33,262 bases of DNA from NCBI GenBank assembly GCA_002731375.1, contig PCBT01000011.1, forward strand, positions 4,064 to 37,325, in the 5' to 3' direction. Both the position numbers and the translations under genes were made by a program. The notes under the pieces were generated by a model. It was not told the DNA's origin and ran no database searches. It saw only the letters and a program-made list of their open reading frames with translations. Numbering within the stretch: the first letter of the stretch is position 1; every line of letters starts with the position of its first letter. Source of the stretch: Rhodospirillaceae bacterium. GTDB taxonomy: Bacteria > Pseudomonadota > Alphaproteobacteria > GCA-2731375. This document shows, one piece after another, positions 1-6,575 of the stretch.

Positions 1-38
1 ATGGCCGAGTTTAAGGGATAAAGAAGCAAGACCATCGC

Positions 39-71
39 TTTACATGTTTATGCGCATAAAATATGCTCATA
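39..71 (+). promoter_or_regulatory. ccdAB promoter with operator-like repeats
   Basis: A sigma70-like promoter can be read: -35 TTTACA at 39-44, a 17-base spacer, and -10 TATGCT at 62-67. Two copies of TATGCNCATA overlie it, at 49-58 (TATGCGCATA, a perfect 10-base palindrome) and 62-71 (TATGCTCATA, one mismatch), 13 bases apart, so bound protein would cover spacer and -10. CcdA/CcdB pairs are known to repress their own promoter, which fits, but the operator role is inferred from position and symmetry only. Confidence 0.5.
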
Positions 72-90
72 AAAGATGGTGGAGATAATG

Positions 91-327
91 ATGCCCATTG
101 CTCAAACGTTAAAGAAGCCGACCAACTTATCCCTGGATAAGTCTCTACTGAAGGAAGCGCGGGAACTGAACGTCAATCTTTCAAAAGCAGCCGAGGCGGG
201 CTTGCGGCAAGCGATCGCGCAAACCAAAAGCGAGCAGTGGAAAGCGGAAAATGCGGCCGCCATCGAAGGCACCAATAAATGGGTCGAAGAACACGGCTTG
301 CTCCTTGAGCGGTACCGCCAGTTCTAA
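91..327 (+). CDS. ccdA: Type II antitoxin, CcdA family
   Basis: Antitoxin that neutralises the CcdB gyrase poison encoded next to it and probably represses the shared promoter. The 78-residue product has the usual two-part form: an N-terminal part with NLSLDKSLLKEARELNVNLS, typical of the ribbon-helix-helix DNA-binding segment, and a C-terminal toxin-binding tail ending WVEEHGLLLERYRQF, close to the CcdA signature. Three in-frame ATGs exist at 76, 88 and 91. The Shine-Dalgarno GGAG at 81-84 lies six bases before ATG 91 and only three before ATG 88, and nothing suitable precedes 76, so 91 is chosen. The toxin gene starts eight bases after the stop. Family assignment is strong; activity is inferred. 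Confidence 0.88.
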   Translation: MPIAQTLKKPTNLSLDKSLLKEARELNVNLSKAAEAGLRQAIAQTKSEQWKAENAAAIEGTNKWVEEHGLLLERYRQF

Positions 328-334
328 TGATCTA

Positions 335-634
335 ATGGCGAAATATGACGTCTACCCCAACCTGATCGGCACGGGCTACCTATTGGATGTACAGGCTGAA
401 TTGCTGGATAATTTTACCACCCGGATAGTTGTCCCGCTTCACACCATCGACAAGGCCCCACCGCCAGCCAAACGCCTCAATCCGGTATTTGAGATCGAGG
501 GCCTGCAGGTCGTCATGGCGACACAACTCCTGGCATCTGTGTCTACATCCATTTTAAAGAACCCAACGACAAACCTATCGAACCAGTTCGTGGAGATCAC
601 AAATGCCTTGGATATGGTTTTTGAAGGATTCTAG
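335..634 (+). CDS. ccdB: Type II toxin, CcdB family
   Basis: Predicted DNA gyrase poison of a plasmid-type addiction pair. The 99-residue length equals the family norm (about 100). It begins MAKYDVYPN, a typical CcdB opening, carries VVPLHTIDKAPPPAKRLNPVF in the middle (the family usually reads VVPL followed by a Pro/Arg-rich loop and LNPVF) and ends NALDMVFEGF, matching the C-terminal helix whose last residues contact gyrase in known CcdB. The reading frame is open upstream to 251, but the translational start at 335 is set by homology and by coupling to the antitoxin stop at 325-327. The toxin appears intact. Chromosomal ccdAB pairs often mark mobile or rearranged segments, which agrees with the gene debris just downstream. 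Confidence 0.87.
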   Translation: MAKYDVYPNLIGTGYLLDVQAELLDNFTTRIVVPLHTIDKAPPPAKRLNPVFEIEGLQVVMATQLLASVSTSILKNPTTNLSNQFVEITNALDMVFEGF

Positions 635-798
635 GCACAATGCTAATTACCACGCCCCAAAGGCTTTATCGATGAAGTCAGCATGAAAGACGAAATTAGA
701 AATCCTGCTCCATCGATGTTGAGTGCGGTAAGCAATGAAGGCACATATCCTGCAGCGAACATCACCATTTTACGGAATTCGGACAAAGCGAGAAAAAT
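635..798. other. Unassigned stretch between ccdB and receiver remnant
   Basis: No recognisable gene. An open frame from 647 reads for about 60 codons in the +2 frame but resembles nothing I know and runs out of frame into the receiver remnant. The stretch probably contains the recombination point that brought ccdAB next to the broken response regulator. Confidence 0.4.
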
Positions 799-1005
799 TT
801 GCAATGTGAAATTCGTGCCCTTGATGGCCCAAAGGCGGCGACGCCAATTATTGCCATGACCGCCTCGGCCATGGACGAGGGCCACCATCGCTGCGCCGCC
901 GCCGGCATGAATGACTATATCTCCAAGCCGGTCGAGGGTGCAGAGATGACCCGTCTGATCGCGCGATGGACGGATTCACCAACCGTGGAAACCAAGGCCT
1001 CTTGA
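799..1005 (+). pseudogene. C-terminal remnant of a response-regulator receiver domain
   Basis: The last half of a CheY-like receiver domain is readable: TPIIAMTASAM (beta4 with the conserved Thr/Ala switch region) and AGMNDYISKPV (beta5 with the conserved Lys-Pro). The Asp-containing first half is missing; homology begins abruptly near 808 at EIRALDG and the preceding sequence does not continue the fold in any frame. The spacing AxxAGMNDYxxKPV is most typical of hybrid histidine kinases. The only starts are TTG at 799 or none, so it is unlikely to be expressed as a functional protein. It overlaps the beginning of the next ORF (966), suggesting the parent gene once stood directly upstream of ampG. 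Confidence 0.7.
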
Positions 1006-2366
1006 CCGAAACGCCAAACGCAGACGAAGGCGCGGCCGCGGACACCGGCGCAAATAGGCCGGGCTGGCTGGCGGCGGCACGGGTCTATACGGACCGCCGC
1101 GTCATCGCCATTCTGTTCCTGGGCTTTTCTTCAGGCATGCCGTTGCTGTTGACCTTTTCCACTCTGTCGATCTGGCTGGCCGAGGAAGGCATCTCGAAAA
1201 CTGCCATAGGCCTGTTCGCCATGGTCGGCATGCCTTATTCCCTCAAATTCGTTTGGGCGCCATTCATAGACCGCTTGCACCTGCCGCTGTTGACCCGCCG
1301 GCTGGGCCGGCGGCGGGGCTGGGCGATCCTGACGCAACTTGCCCTGATGGTTGGCATCGTCGGGCTGGGCAGCAATGATCCCGCGAATGGCGCCTGGGCT
1401 ATGGCGGCATGGGCGCTCTGTGTCACCTTTGCCTCCGCCTCACAGGACGTGGTGATTGATGCCTACCGGGTGGAGATCCTGGAAGAACGGCAATATGGCG
1501 CCGGTGCGGCGATGATCGTCGCAGGCTATCGCGTCGGCATGCTAGCCTCAGGCGCCGGCGCCTTGTTCCTGGCCGAAAGTTTCAGCTGGTTCTGGGTCTA
1601 TGCCGCCATGGCGGCCCTAATGGGCGTGGGCATCCTGACCATATTGCTGAATCCGGAGCCGGAACAAAGTCGGGACGCGGACACGGCGCCTGGGATCCGC
1701 ACGGCCCCCATCCGATGGCTGCGCGAGGCCGTGTTTGAACCGTTTGCCGAATTCCTGCGCCGGGATGGTTGGCAGCCTGCGTTGATGATCCTGCTGTTCG
1801 TGGTGTTCTACAAATTCGGCGACAGTCTGGCCGGCCTGATGGCCGGGCCGTTCTATGTGGAGCTCGGCTTTTCCAAGTCCGAGATCGCCTCGGTCTCCAA
1901 GATATTTGGCCTTGGCGCCACCTTGGTGGGCGGTTTCCTGGGTGGTCTGCTGGTGGCCCGGCGCGGCATCATGTCATCGCTGTTGTGGTGCGGCCTGTTA
2001 CAGATGTTCTCCAACCTGATGTTCGCCATCCAGGCCATGGTCGGCCATGACGTCACCATGCTAGCGGTGACCATCGCGGTGGAAAATGTCGCCGGCGGCA
2101 TGGGCACCGCCGCATTCGTCGCCTATCTGGCGTCACTCTGCAACGTGGCCTATACGGCGACGCAATATGCCTTGCTGTCATCCCTGATGGCCCTGGCCCG
2201 AACGGCCTTGTCGGCGCCGGGCGGCATGTTGGCGGAGAGCACAAGCTGGGTGACATTTTTTCTGACCACGACTATTGCCGCCCTGCCCGGACTGATGTTG
2301 CTGTGGTGGCTGGTCAAACGGGGCATCGTGCCCCGGTCGGAAGCGGAGGAGGGTCGCGGGAGATGA
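966..2366 (+). CDS. ampG: AmpG-like MFS permease
   Basis: Inner-membrane transporter of the AmpG family, which imports anhydromuropeptides (GlcNAc-anhydroMurNAc peptides) for cell-wall recycling using the proton gradient. The 466-residue protein has a cytoplasmic N-terminus of about 40 residues and then 12 or more hydrophobic segments. FLGFSSGMPLLLTFSTLSIWL at the first segment, GLFAMVGMPYSLKFVWAPFIDR at the second and ASASQDVVIDAYRVEIL further on are hallmark AmpG stretches. ATG 966 lacks a clear Shine-Dalgarno; in-frame TTG at 1002, behind AAGG at 994-997 and overlapping the receiver-remnant stop, is an alternative start. The stop overlaps the macrodomain gene start as ATGA, so the two are probably co-translated. 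Substrate is inferred from family. Confidence 0.85.
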   Translation: MDGFTNRGNQGLLTETPNADEGAAADTGANRPGWLAAARVYTDRRVIAILFLGFSSGMPLLLTFSTLSIWLAEEGISKTAIGLFAMVGMPYSLKFVWAPFIDRLHLPLLTRRLGRRRGWAILTQLALMVGIVGLGSNDPANGAWAMAAWALCVTFASASQDVVIDAYRVEILEERQYGAGAAMIVAGYRVGMLASGAGALFLAESFSWFWVYAAMAALMGVGILTILLNPEPEQSRDADTAPGIRTAPIRWLREAVFEPFAEFLRRDGWQPALMILLFVVFYKFGDSLAGLMAGPFYVELGFSKSEIASVSKIFGLGATLVGGFLGGLLVARRGIMSSLLWCGLLQMFSNLMFAIQAMVGHDVTMLAVTIAVENVAGGMGTAAFVAYLASLCNVAYTATQYALLSSLMALARTALSAPGGMLAESTSWVTFFLTTTIAALPGLMLLWWLVKRGIVPRSEAEEGRGR

Positions 2367-2893
2367 CCGCGAAAATTGAAATTATCGAGGCGGATATCAC
2401 CTCTCTGAACGTGGACGCCATCGTCAACGCTGCCAACGGGAAACTGTTGCGCGGCGGTGGCGTTTGCGGCGCCATCCATGCCGCCGCCGGGCCAGGGTTG
2501 GAGCGGGAATGCCTGGCCATCGACGGCTGTCCCACCGGCCAGGCCCGCATCACCGCCGGCCACGGCCTCGCCGCGCGCCACGTCATCCATGCCGTCGGCC
2601 CCGTCTGGCATGGCGGCAAACAGGGTGAAGCTGATTTACTGGCAGGCTGTTATCAGCATTGCTATCAACTGGCGGATCAGGCGGGTTTGACATCAATCGC
2701 CTTCCCCGCCATTTCCACCGGCATTTTCGGCTATCCGCTAGAAGCTGCGACGGAAATTGCACTTGGTACGGCCAGGGAGTATCAGGCCAAGCCGGGCAGT
2801 CTGGAACGCATCATATTCTGCTGTTTTGGCAGGGACGTGACGGAGACCTATCGCCGGCTGGTGGCGCGAAACGCCGGAATGGGCGATAACTAA
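2363..2893 (+). CDS. Macrodomain ADP-ribose hydrolase-like protein (YmdB/MacroD type)
   Basis: Macrodomain proteins of this type remove acetyl from O-acetyl-ADP-ribose or ADP-ribose from proteins. The 176-residue product is a single macrodomain and aligns without gaps to the start of E. coli YmdB: the ADP-ribose-binding Asp at residue 11 (ADIT), NAAN with Asn25, then GGGVCGAIH, and GPVWHGG and AISTGIFGYP (the phosphate-binding loop) further on. The catalytic Asp35 of YmdB is replaced by Cys35, and the glycine at 30 by Arg. Activity may therefore be altered or reduced to binding. ATG 2363 overlaps the ampG stop (ATGA). A longer frame from 2303 lies inside ampG and is disfavoured. Followed by a hairpin that covers the next gene's Shine-Dalgarno. 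Confidence 0.85.
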   Translation: MTAKIEIIEADITSLNVDAIVNAANGKLLRGGGVCGAIHAAAGPGLERECLAIDGCPTGQARITAGHGLAARHVIHAVGPVWHGGKQGEADLLAGCYQHCYQLADQAGLTSIAFPAISTGIFGYPLEAATEIALGTAREYQAKPGSLERIIFCCFGRDVTETYRRLVARNAGMGDN

Positions 2894-2917
2894 CCTCCGT
2901 TGGAATTTTTCGGAGGT
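2893..2917 (+). promoter_or_regulatory. Hairpin sequestering the Shine-Dalgarno of the ligase remnant
   Basis: A perfect 7-base inverted repeat, ACCTCCG at 2893-2899 and CGGAGGT at 2911-2917, separated by 11 bases containing a T5 run. The right arm contains GGAGG (2912-2916), the only ribosome-binding site upstream of ATG 2928. The fold would hide it, so it could serve translational control, or it may simply be left-over structure ahead of a dead gene. Confidence 0.4.
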
Positions 2918-2927
2918 AGCTTGGCGC

Positions 2928-3521
2928 ATGAACCAGGCATCGTTGTTGCACAAGGCGGCTTTGAGTTTCGGTGAGCGGCCCGCCGTCACCGCCAGTTTAA
3001 ACAGTCTCTATAATTATCACCAGCTTTCCAACCGGGCGGCCCGCCTGGATGGCACCATGGCCAACGAGCTTGGCCTGAACAAGGGCGACCGGGTCGCCAT
3101 TATGATGAAGAATGCACCGGCATTTTTCGAGGCTCTCTTCGGCGCCTGGCACGCCGGGCTAAACGCAGTGCCGATCAATGCCAAGCTGCACCAAAAGGAA
3201 GCCGCCTATATCCTGGAAAATTCCGGCGCGCGCGTTTGTTTTATCACCGAAGATCTGAAGGCCGTGATCACGCCGCTGGCGGACGAGATTTCAGGGCTTG
3301 AAGCAGTGCTCCCCACCTCCGACACGAACCATGACGCGCTGCTAGCGGGACCGGCGGTACCAATGGCCGATTGCGCGCCGGAAGATATCGCCTGGTTGTT
3401 CTATACCTCCGGCACCACGGGACGGCCCAAGGGCGCCATGTTGAGCCAGCGTAATCTGATGGCAATGGTGATGAACTATTTCTCCGACATGGATACCATC
3501 ACGGAACAGGAGAACGGATAA
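2928..3521 (+). pseudogene. Truncated acyl-CoA ligase (AMP-binding, N-terminal part only)
   Basis: ANL-superfamily ligases activate carboxylic acids to acyl-CoA through an acyl-adenylate and need about 500 residues. Only 197 remain. The N-terminal domain is normal (FGERPAVT, NKGDRVAIMMKNAPAFFEAL, GLNAVPINAKL) up to the ATP-binding loop WLFYTSGTTGRPKGAMLSQRNL at about residues 157-178. Similarity ends after MNYFSDMDTI, and a short tail TEQENG leads to TAA at 3519-3521. The adenylate-binding A5 motif, the hinge and the C-terminal lid are absent, so ligase activity is not possible. The stop overlaps the ATG of the following SDR gene, whose own Shine-Dalgarno (AGGAG 3508-3512) is intact. This places a deletion junction between roughly 3498 and 3506. 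Confidence 0.85.
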
Positions 3522-4321
3522 TGGCGGGACGTTTACAGGACAAGGTCGCGTTGATTTGCGGCGCCGGCTCGATTGGGCCTGGCTGGGGCAATGGTAAGGC
3601 CACGGCAACCGCATTCGCACGCGAGGGCGCCAAGGTTTTCGCCGTCGATCTAAATCCCGGCGCCGCAGCGGAAACTGCGGAAATCATCAAGGGCGAGGGC
3701 CATAACGCCACCTCCCATGGCGCCGATGTCTCGGACGAAGGCGCGGTCACCGGGATGGTGGCCGCCTGTAGGGACGCCTATGGCCGGGTTGATATTCTGC
3801 ACAACAACGTAGGCATTTCAGGCCGGGGCGGGCCCATCGAAACCAGCCTGGAACAGTGGGAAAGGGTGATGCGCATCAACGTTACCTCCATGTTCCTAAC
3901 CTGCCAGGCGGTGCTGCCTTTATTTTTGGAACAGGGGGGTGGCGCTATCGTCAACGTCTCCTCCCTCTCAGCCCTAAAGGCGATCCGGCCGGAGCTGGCC
4001 TATGCCACCTCGAAAGGCGCGGTAAACGCCCTGACCATCAATATCGCCATGGAATTCGCCGGCCGTAATATCCGCTGCAACGCGGTGGTGCCGGGCCTGA
4101 TAAACACCCCCATGGTAACCAATGCCATGAAGGATCTGCCGAACAGGGAGATGGAAGCCATGATGGCGGGCCGCGACACCCTCTCGCCTACGGGCCGCAT
4201 GGGCGAAGGCTGGGATGTGGCCAACGCCGCCGTCTTCCTGGCCTCGGACGAAGCAAAATACATCAGCGGCATGCTGCTGCACGTGGATGCCGGCCTGCAA
4301 CACAACCTGACGACCGACTAA
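3521..4321 (+). CDS. SDR-family oxidoreductase
   Basis: NAD(P)-dependent short-chain dehydrogenase of classical length (266 residues). Visible landmarks: cofactor loop at residues 13-27 (CGAGSIGPGWGNGKA, longer than the usual TGxxxGxG and with Cys for Thr), acidic Asp43 after beta2 (FAVDLNP), which suggests NAD(H) preference, NNVG at 95-98, structural Asn120, and the catalytic set Ser148, Tyr161 and Lys165 (YATSK). The C-terminal part ends with the family motif SGMLLHVDAG. ATG 3521 is preceded by AGGAG at 3508-3512. It sits before a crotonase, consistent with a hydroxyacyl-CoA or alcohol dehydrogenase step in a degradative pathway; the substrate cannot be deduced. Confidence 0.87.
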   Translation: MAGRLQDKVALICGAGSIGPGWGNGKATATAFAREGAKVFAVDLNPGAAAETAEIIKGEGHNATSHGADVSDEGAVTGMVAACRDAYGRVDILHNNVGISGRGGPIETSLEQWERVMRINVTSMFLTCQAVLPLFLEQGGGAIVNVSSLSALKAIRPELAYATSKGAVNALTINIAMEFAGRNIRCNAVVPGLINTPMVTNAMKDLPNREMEAMMAGRDTLSPTGRMGEGWDVANAAVFLASDEAKYISGMLLHVDAGLQHNLTTD

Positions 4322-4343
4322 CCTATTTCGAAAGGTATTTGTT

Positions 4344-5111
4344 ATGAGTGAAAGTCCCGTCCGTTACGAACTATCGGAAGGCATCGCGACCATCACCATT
4401 GACCGACCCGAGGCCATGAACGCCCTCAACAAAGCAGTGCGGGAAGGACTATGGGACGCCCTACGCCGCTTTGCCGGCGATGACGAGGCATTGGTGGGTA
4501 TTTTGACAGCGACGGGCGAGAAGGTCTTTTGCGCCGGCGGTGATCTGAAGGAGATGTCGGAGACGGCACTGAAAGTACCGCCGCCCGATTTCGTCCCCTA
4601 TCTCAATCATAATATCAAGACCAATAAACCAGTCATCGCAGCCGTCAACGGCCTGGCCTACGCGGGCGGCTTTCTGCTGGCGCAGATGTGCGACCTGGTG
4701 ATCGCCGCGGAGAACGCCAAGTTCGCCATTACCGAGCCGAAGTGGAGCCGGGGCGCGCCTTGGGCCGCCCCCCTGCCCTGGCTGATCCCACCCCGCGTCG
4801 CCATGGAACTGCTGGTCACCGCAAAACCGATCTCGGCCGCGCGGGCTTATCAGATCGGTCTGATCAACCAGATCGTGCCACTGGCGGAACTGCAAGACGC
4901 CGCCCGCGACATGGCTCTGACCATTGCCCAGAACGCGCCCTTGTCGGTGCGGGCCGGCAAGCAAATGGTCTACGCCGTGGCCGAAGTGGGCTGGAGCAAA
5001 GGGCAAAAGCTTGGCGACAAGATTTACGAGCATGTCTATTTGAGCGAGGATGCCCAGGAAGGGCCGACCGCGTTCAAGGAAAAACGCGCGCCTGTGTGGA
5101 AGGCGCGCTAA
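4344..5111 (+). CDS. Enoyl-CoA hydratase/isomerase family (crotonase)
   Basis: Crotonase-fold enzyme of 255 residues acting on acyl-CoA esters. The CoA/oxyanion elements are present: FCAGGDLKEM at 62-71 and VNGLAYAGGFLLAQMCDLVIA at about 101-121. Compared with rat mitochondrial hydratase, the first catalytic Glu (Glu144, in GGCELA) is replaced by Leu111 (GGFLLA), while the second (Glu164) is kept as Glu131 in AITEPKW. One-Glu crotonases often catalyse isomerisation or other reactions rather than simple hydration, so hydratase is not assured. It follows the SDR gene by 22 bases and is probably in the same transcript. Its stop faces the end of the minus-strand remnant at 5118. Confidence 0.85.
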   Translation: MSESPVRYELSEGIATITIDRPEAMNALNKAVREGLWDALRRFAGDDEALVGILTATGEKVFCAGGDLKEMSETALKVPPPDFVPYLNHNIKTNKPVIAAVNGLAYAGGFLLAQMCDLVIAAENAKFAITEPKWSRGAPWAAPLPWLIPPRVAMELLVTAKPISAARAYQIGLINQIVPLAELQDAARDMALTIAQNAPLSVRAGKQMVYAVAEVGWSKGQKLGDKIYEHVYLSEDAQEGPTAFKEKRAPVWKAR

Positions 5112-5117
5112 CCGGCG

Positions 5118-5434
5118 CTATGATCTCTCTTTGATCGGTGGTTTGCCGCGCACAATCTCGTTGTGCATCTCGCTATAGACTTGCTGGAAGATAATAAGTT
5201 CCTTTTATGCTTCGCCGGGGCATTGCCGCCAATTGGGATACCGTTGTCCAGGGCAAATTGTGCCACCGCTTGGCCGGTGCCGTGACAGGAAAACCGCCGA
5301 CAGTCGGTATAGCCATCTTGTTCCAATGTATCCCATCTGCTGCATCGGAAATCAGCATACTTCTTATAATGTGACCAATCAAAGGCCAGGCCCACACAGC
5401 AGAGAGCATAGCATTTTGAGCAGTCCGGCTTGAG
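5118..5434 (-). pseudogene. Frameshifted Cys-rich protein gene (CxxC...CC type), degraded
   Basis: On the minus strand one frame (5434 down to about 5206) reads PDCSKCYALCCVGLAFD, then YADFRC, YTDCRRFSCHGTGQAVAQ and FALDNGIPIGG. This pattern resembles a family of Cys-rich proteins with an N-terminal CxxCxxLCCV motif (some carry pentapeptide repeats). A second frame then continues as IIFQQVYSEMHNEIVRGKPP to TAG at 5118-5120. Adding one base to the T4 run at 5203-5206 (A4 on the coding strand) would join the two frames smoothly. An in-frame TAG lies at 5435-5437 and no start codon is evident, so the 5' end is also damaged. Family naming is tentative; the frameshift reading is better supported. 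Confidence 0.5.
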
Positions 5435-5672
5435 CTACACCACCTCAATTATTGAATTCATCTAACCTTTTCTCGCAATTTTGGGGTTTCGAATCTGGTT
5501 TTCAGGGAAAAACAATTCCTCAAATCCGCGTTTGCAATACTGTCCAATCATTCTTTTAGGCACTTTCGAAGGACCCTCCCGATCACTGAAACAACATGTA
5601 AATCTTCGTTGAAGCCAAGTTGATTCAGTGCTCGAATGAGCTGCAAGCGACAAGACAAGAGAGGAAACGACC
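5435..5672. other. Non-coding stretch upstream of the redox operon
   Basis: No convincing gene. A minus-strand frame crosses 5462-5640 but has no recognisable motif and shares its start region with the flavin oxidoreductase gene on the other strand. AT-richer than its neighbours, so it plausibly holds the promoter of the 5673-11016 operon; no clear -35/-10 pair was found. GAGAGGAAA at 5659-5667 is the ribosome-binding site for ATG 5673. Confidence 0.4.
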
Positions 5673-6572
5673 ATGCAATTGGGCGCGAACCTGCCGCTAT
5701 GGGATATTGGCGGCGATCCTTCCGTGGTGCGGGATTTCAGCCAGGCGGCGGAAGACATGGGCTTTGACTACCTGGGCGCCGCCGATCACGTGATCGGCGT
5801 TAACGAGGCCAGCCGGCCCGATTGGGGCGCGCGTAACACCTCTGCCGATCTGTTCCATGATCCCTTCGTGTTATTCGGTTATTTGAGCGCCTGCACCAAG
5901 GACATCGGATTTTCCACCCAAGTACTGATCCTGGCTCAACGCCAAGCCGCCCTGGTGGCCAAACAGGCCGCATGTCTGGATGTTCTGAGCGGCGGACGTT
6001 TTCGCCTCGGCATCGGCGTTGGCTGGAACCCTGAAGAATTCGTCGCCCTGAACGAAAATTTCGGCGACCGGGGCCGGCGCTCGGAGGAGCAGGTTCAATT
6101 CATGCAGGCATTGTGGGCAGAATCCCATGTCAGTTTTGACGGCAAATGGCACAAGATTAATGACGCCGGCATTAATCCGCTGCCGGGAGGCGGCAACATT
6201 CCGCTGTGGTTTGGCGGCCATGTGGACGAGACCCTGCGACGCACGGCAAAACTGGGCGACGGTTGGATCATGCTGGCACATCCGCCCGGTGACCGGGCCA
6301 AGGCCGAGTTCGATAAATTGAGCGCCTATACAGTGGCCGAGGGCCGCAACCCGGCTGAAATTGGATTGGAGGTCTGGGTCTCCGTCGGGGCCGATGGACC
6401 GGATGAATGGCGCGGGGAGTTTGAGTTCTGGCGCGATGTGGGCGTCAGCCATATAACCGTCAACAACACCTATGACCGGGGCGATCATCATACGCGGATC
6501 GCTGGCCGCTCGTTGGCGGATCATATCACTGGGATCGAAATCTACCGCAAGGCGATCGAGGATCTTTTGTAG
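5673..6572 (+). CDS. LLM-class flavin-dependent oxidoreductase
   Basis: Luciferase-like (TIM-barrel) oxidoreductase of 299 residues that would use FMNH2 or F420H2. Family landmarks: MQLGANLPLWD at the N-terminus, GFDYLGAADHV (about 30-40), ACLDVLSGGRFRLGIGVGWN near 106-125, which is the signature of the F420-dependent/alkanal-monooxygenase class, and NPLPGGGNIPLWFGG followed by RTAKLGDGW in the C-terminal half. Strong Shine-Dalgarno GAGAGG before ATG 5673. It is first in a tight plus-strand operon: the next gene begins three bases after its stop. In this setting it may be the oxygenase or reductase step that feeds, or is fed by, the flavoprotein/Fe-S proteins downstream (inference). Cofactor cannot be settled from sequence. 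Confidence 0.85.
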   Translation: MQLGANLPLWDIGGDPSVVRDFSQAAEDMGFDYLGAADHVIGVNEASRPDWGARNTSADLFHDPFVLFGYLSACTKDIGFSTQVLILAQRQAALVAKQAACLDVLSGGRFRLGIGVGWNPEEFVALNENFGDRGRRSEEQVQFMQALWAESHVSFDGKWHKINDAGINPLPGGGNIPLWFGGHVDETLRRTAKLGDGWIMLAHPPGDRAKAEFDKLSAYTVAEGRNPAEIGLEVWVSVGADGPDEWRGEFEFWRDVGVSHITVNNTYDRGDHHTRIAGRSLADHITGIEIYRKAIEDLL

Positions 6573-6575
6573 AAC

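Noticed and set aside
5462-5758. 98-residue minus ORF upstream of the redox operon
   Set aside because: It overlaps the flavin oxidoreductase start and leader, has no recognisable motif and no good ribosome-binding site.
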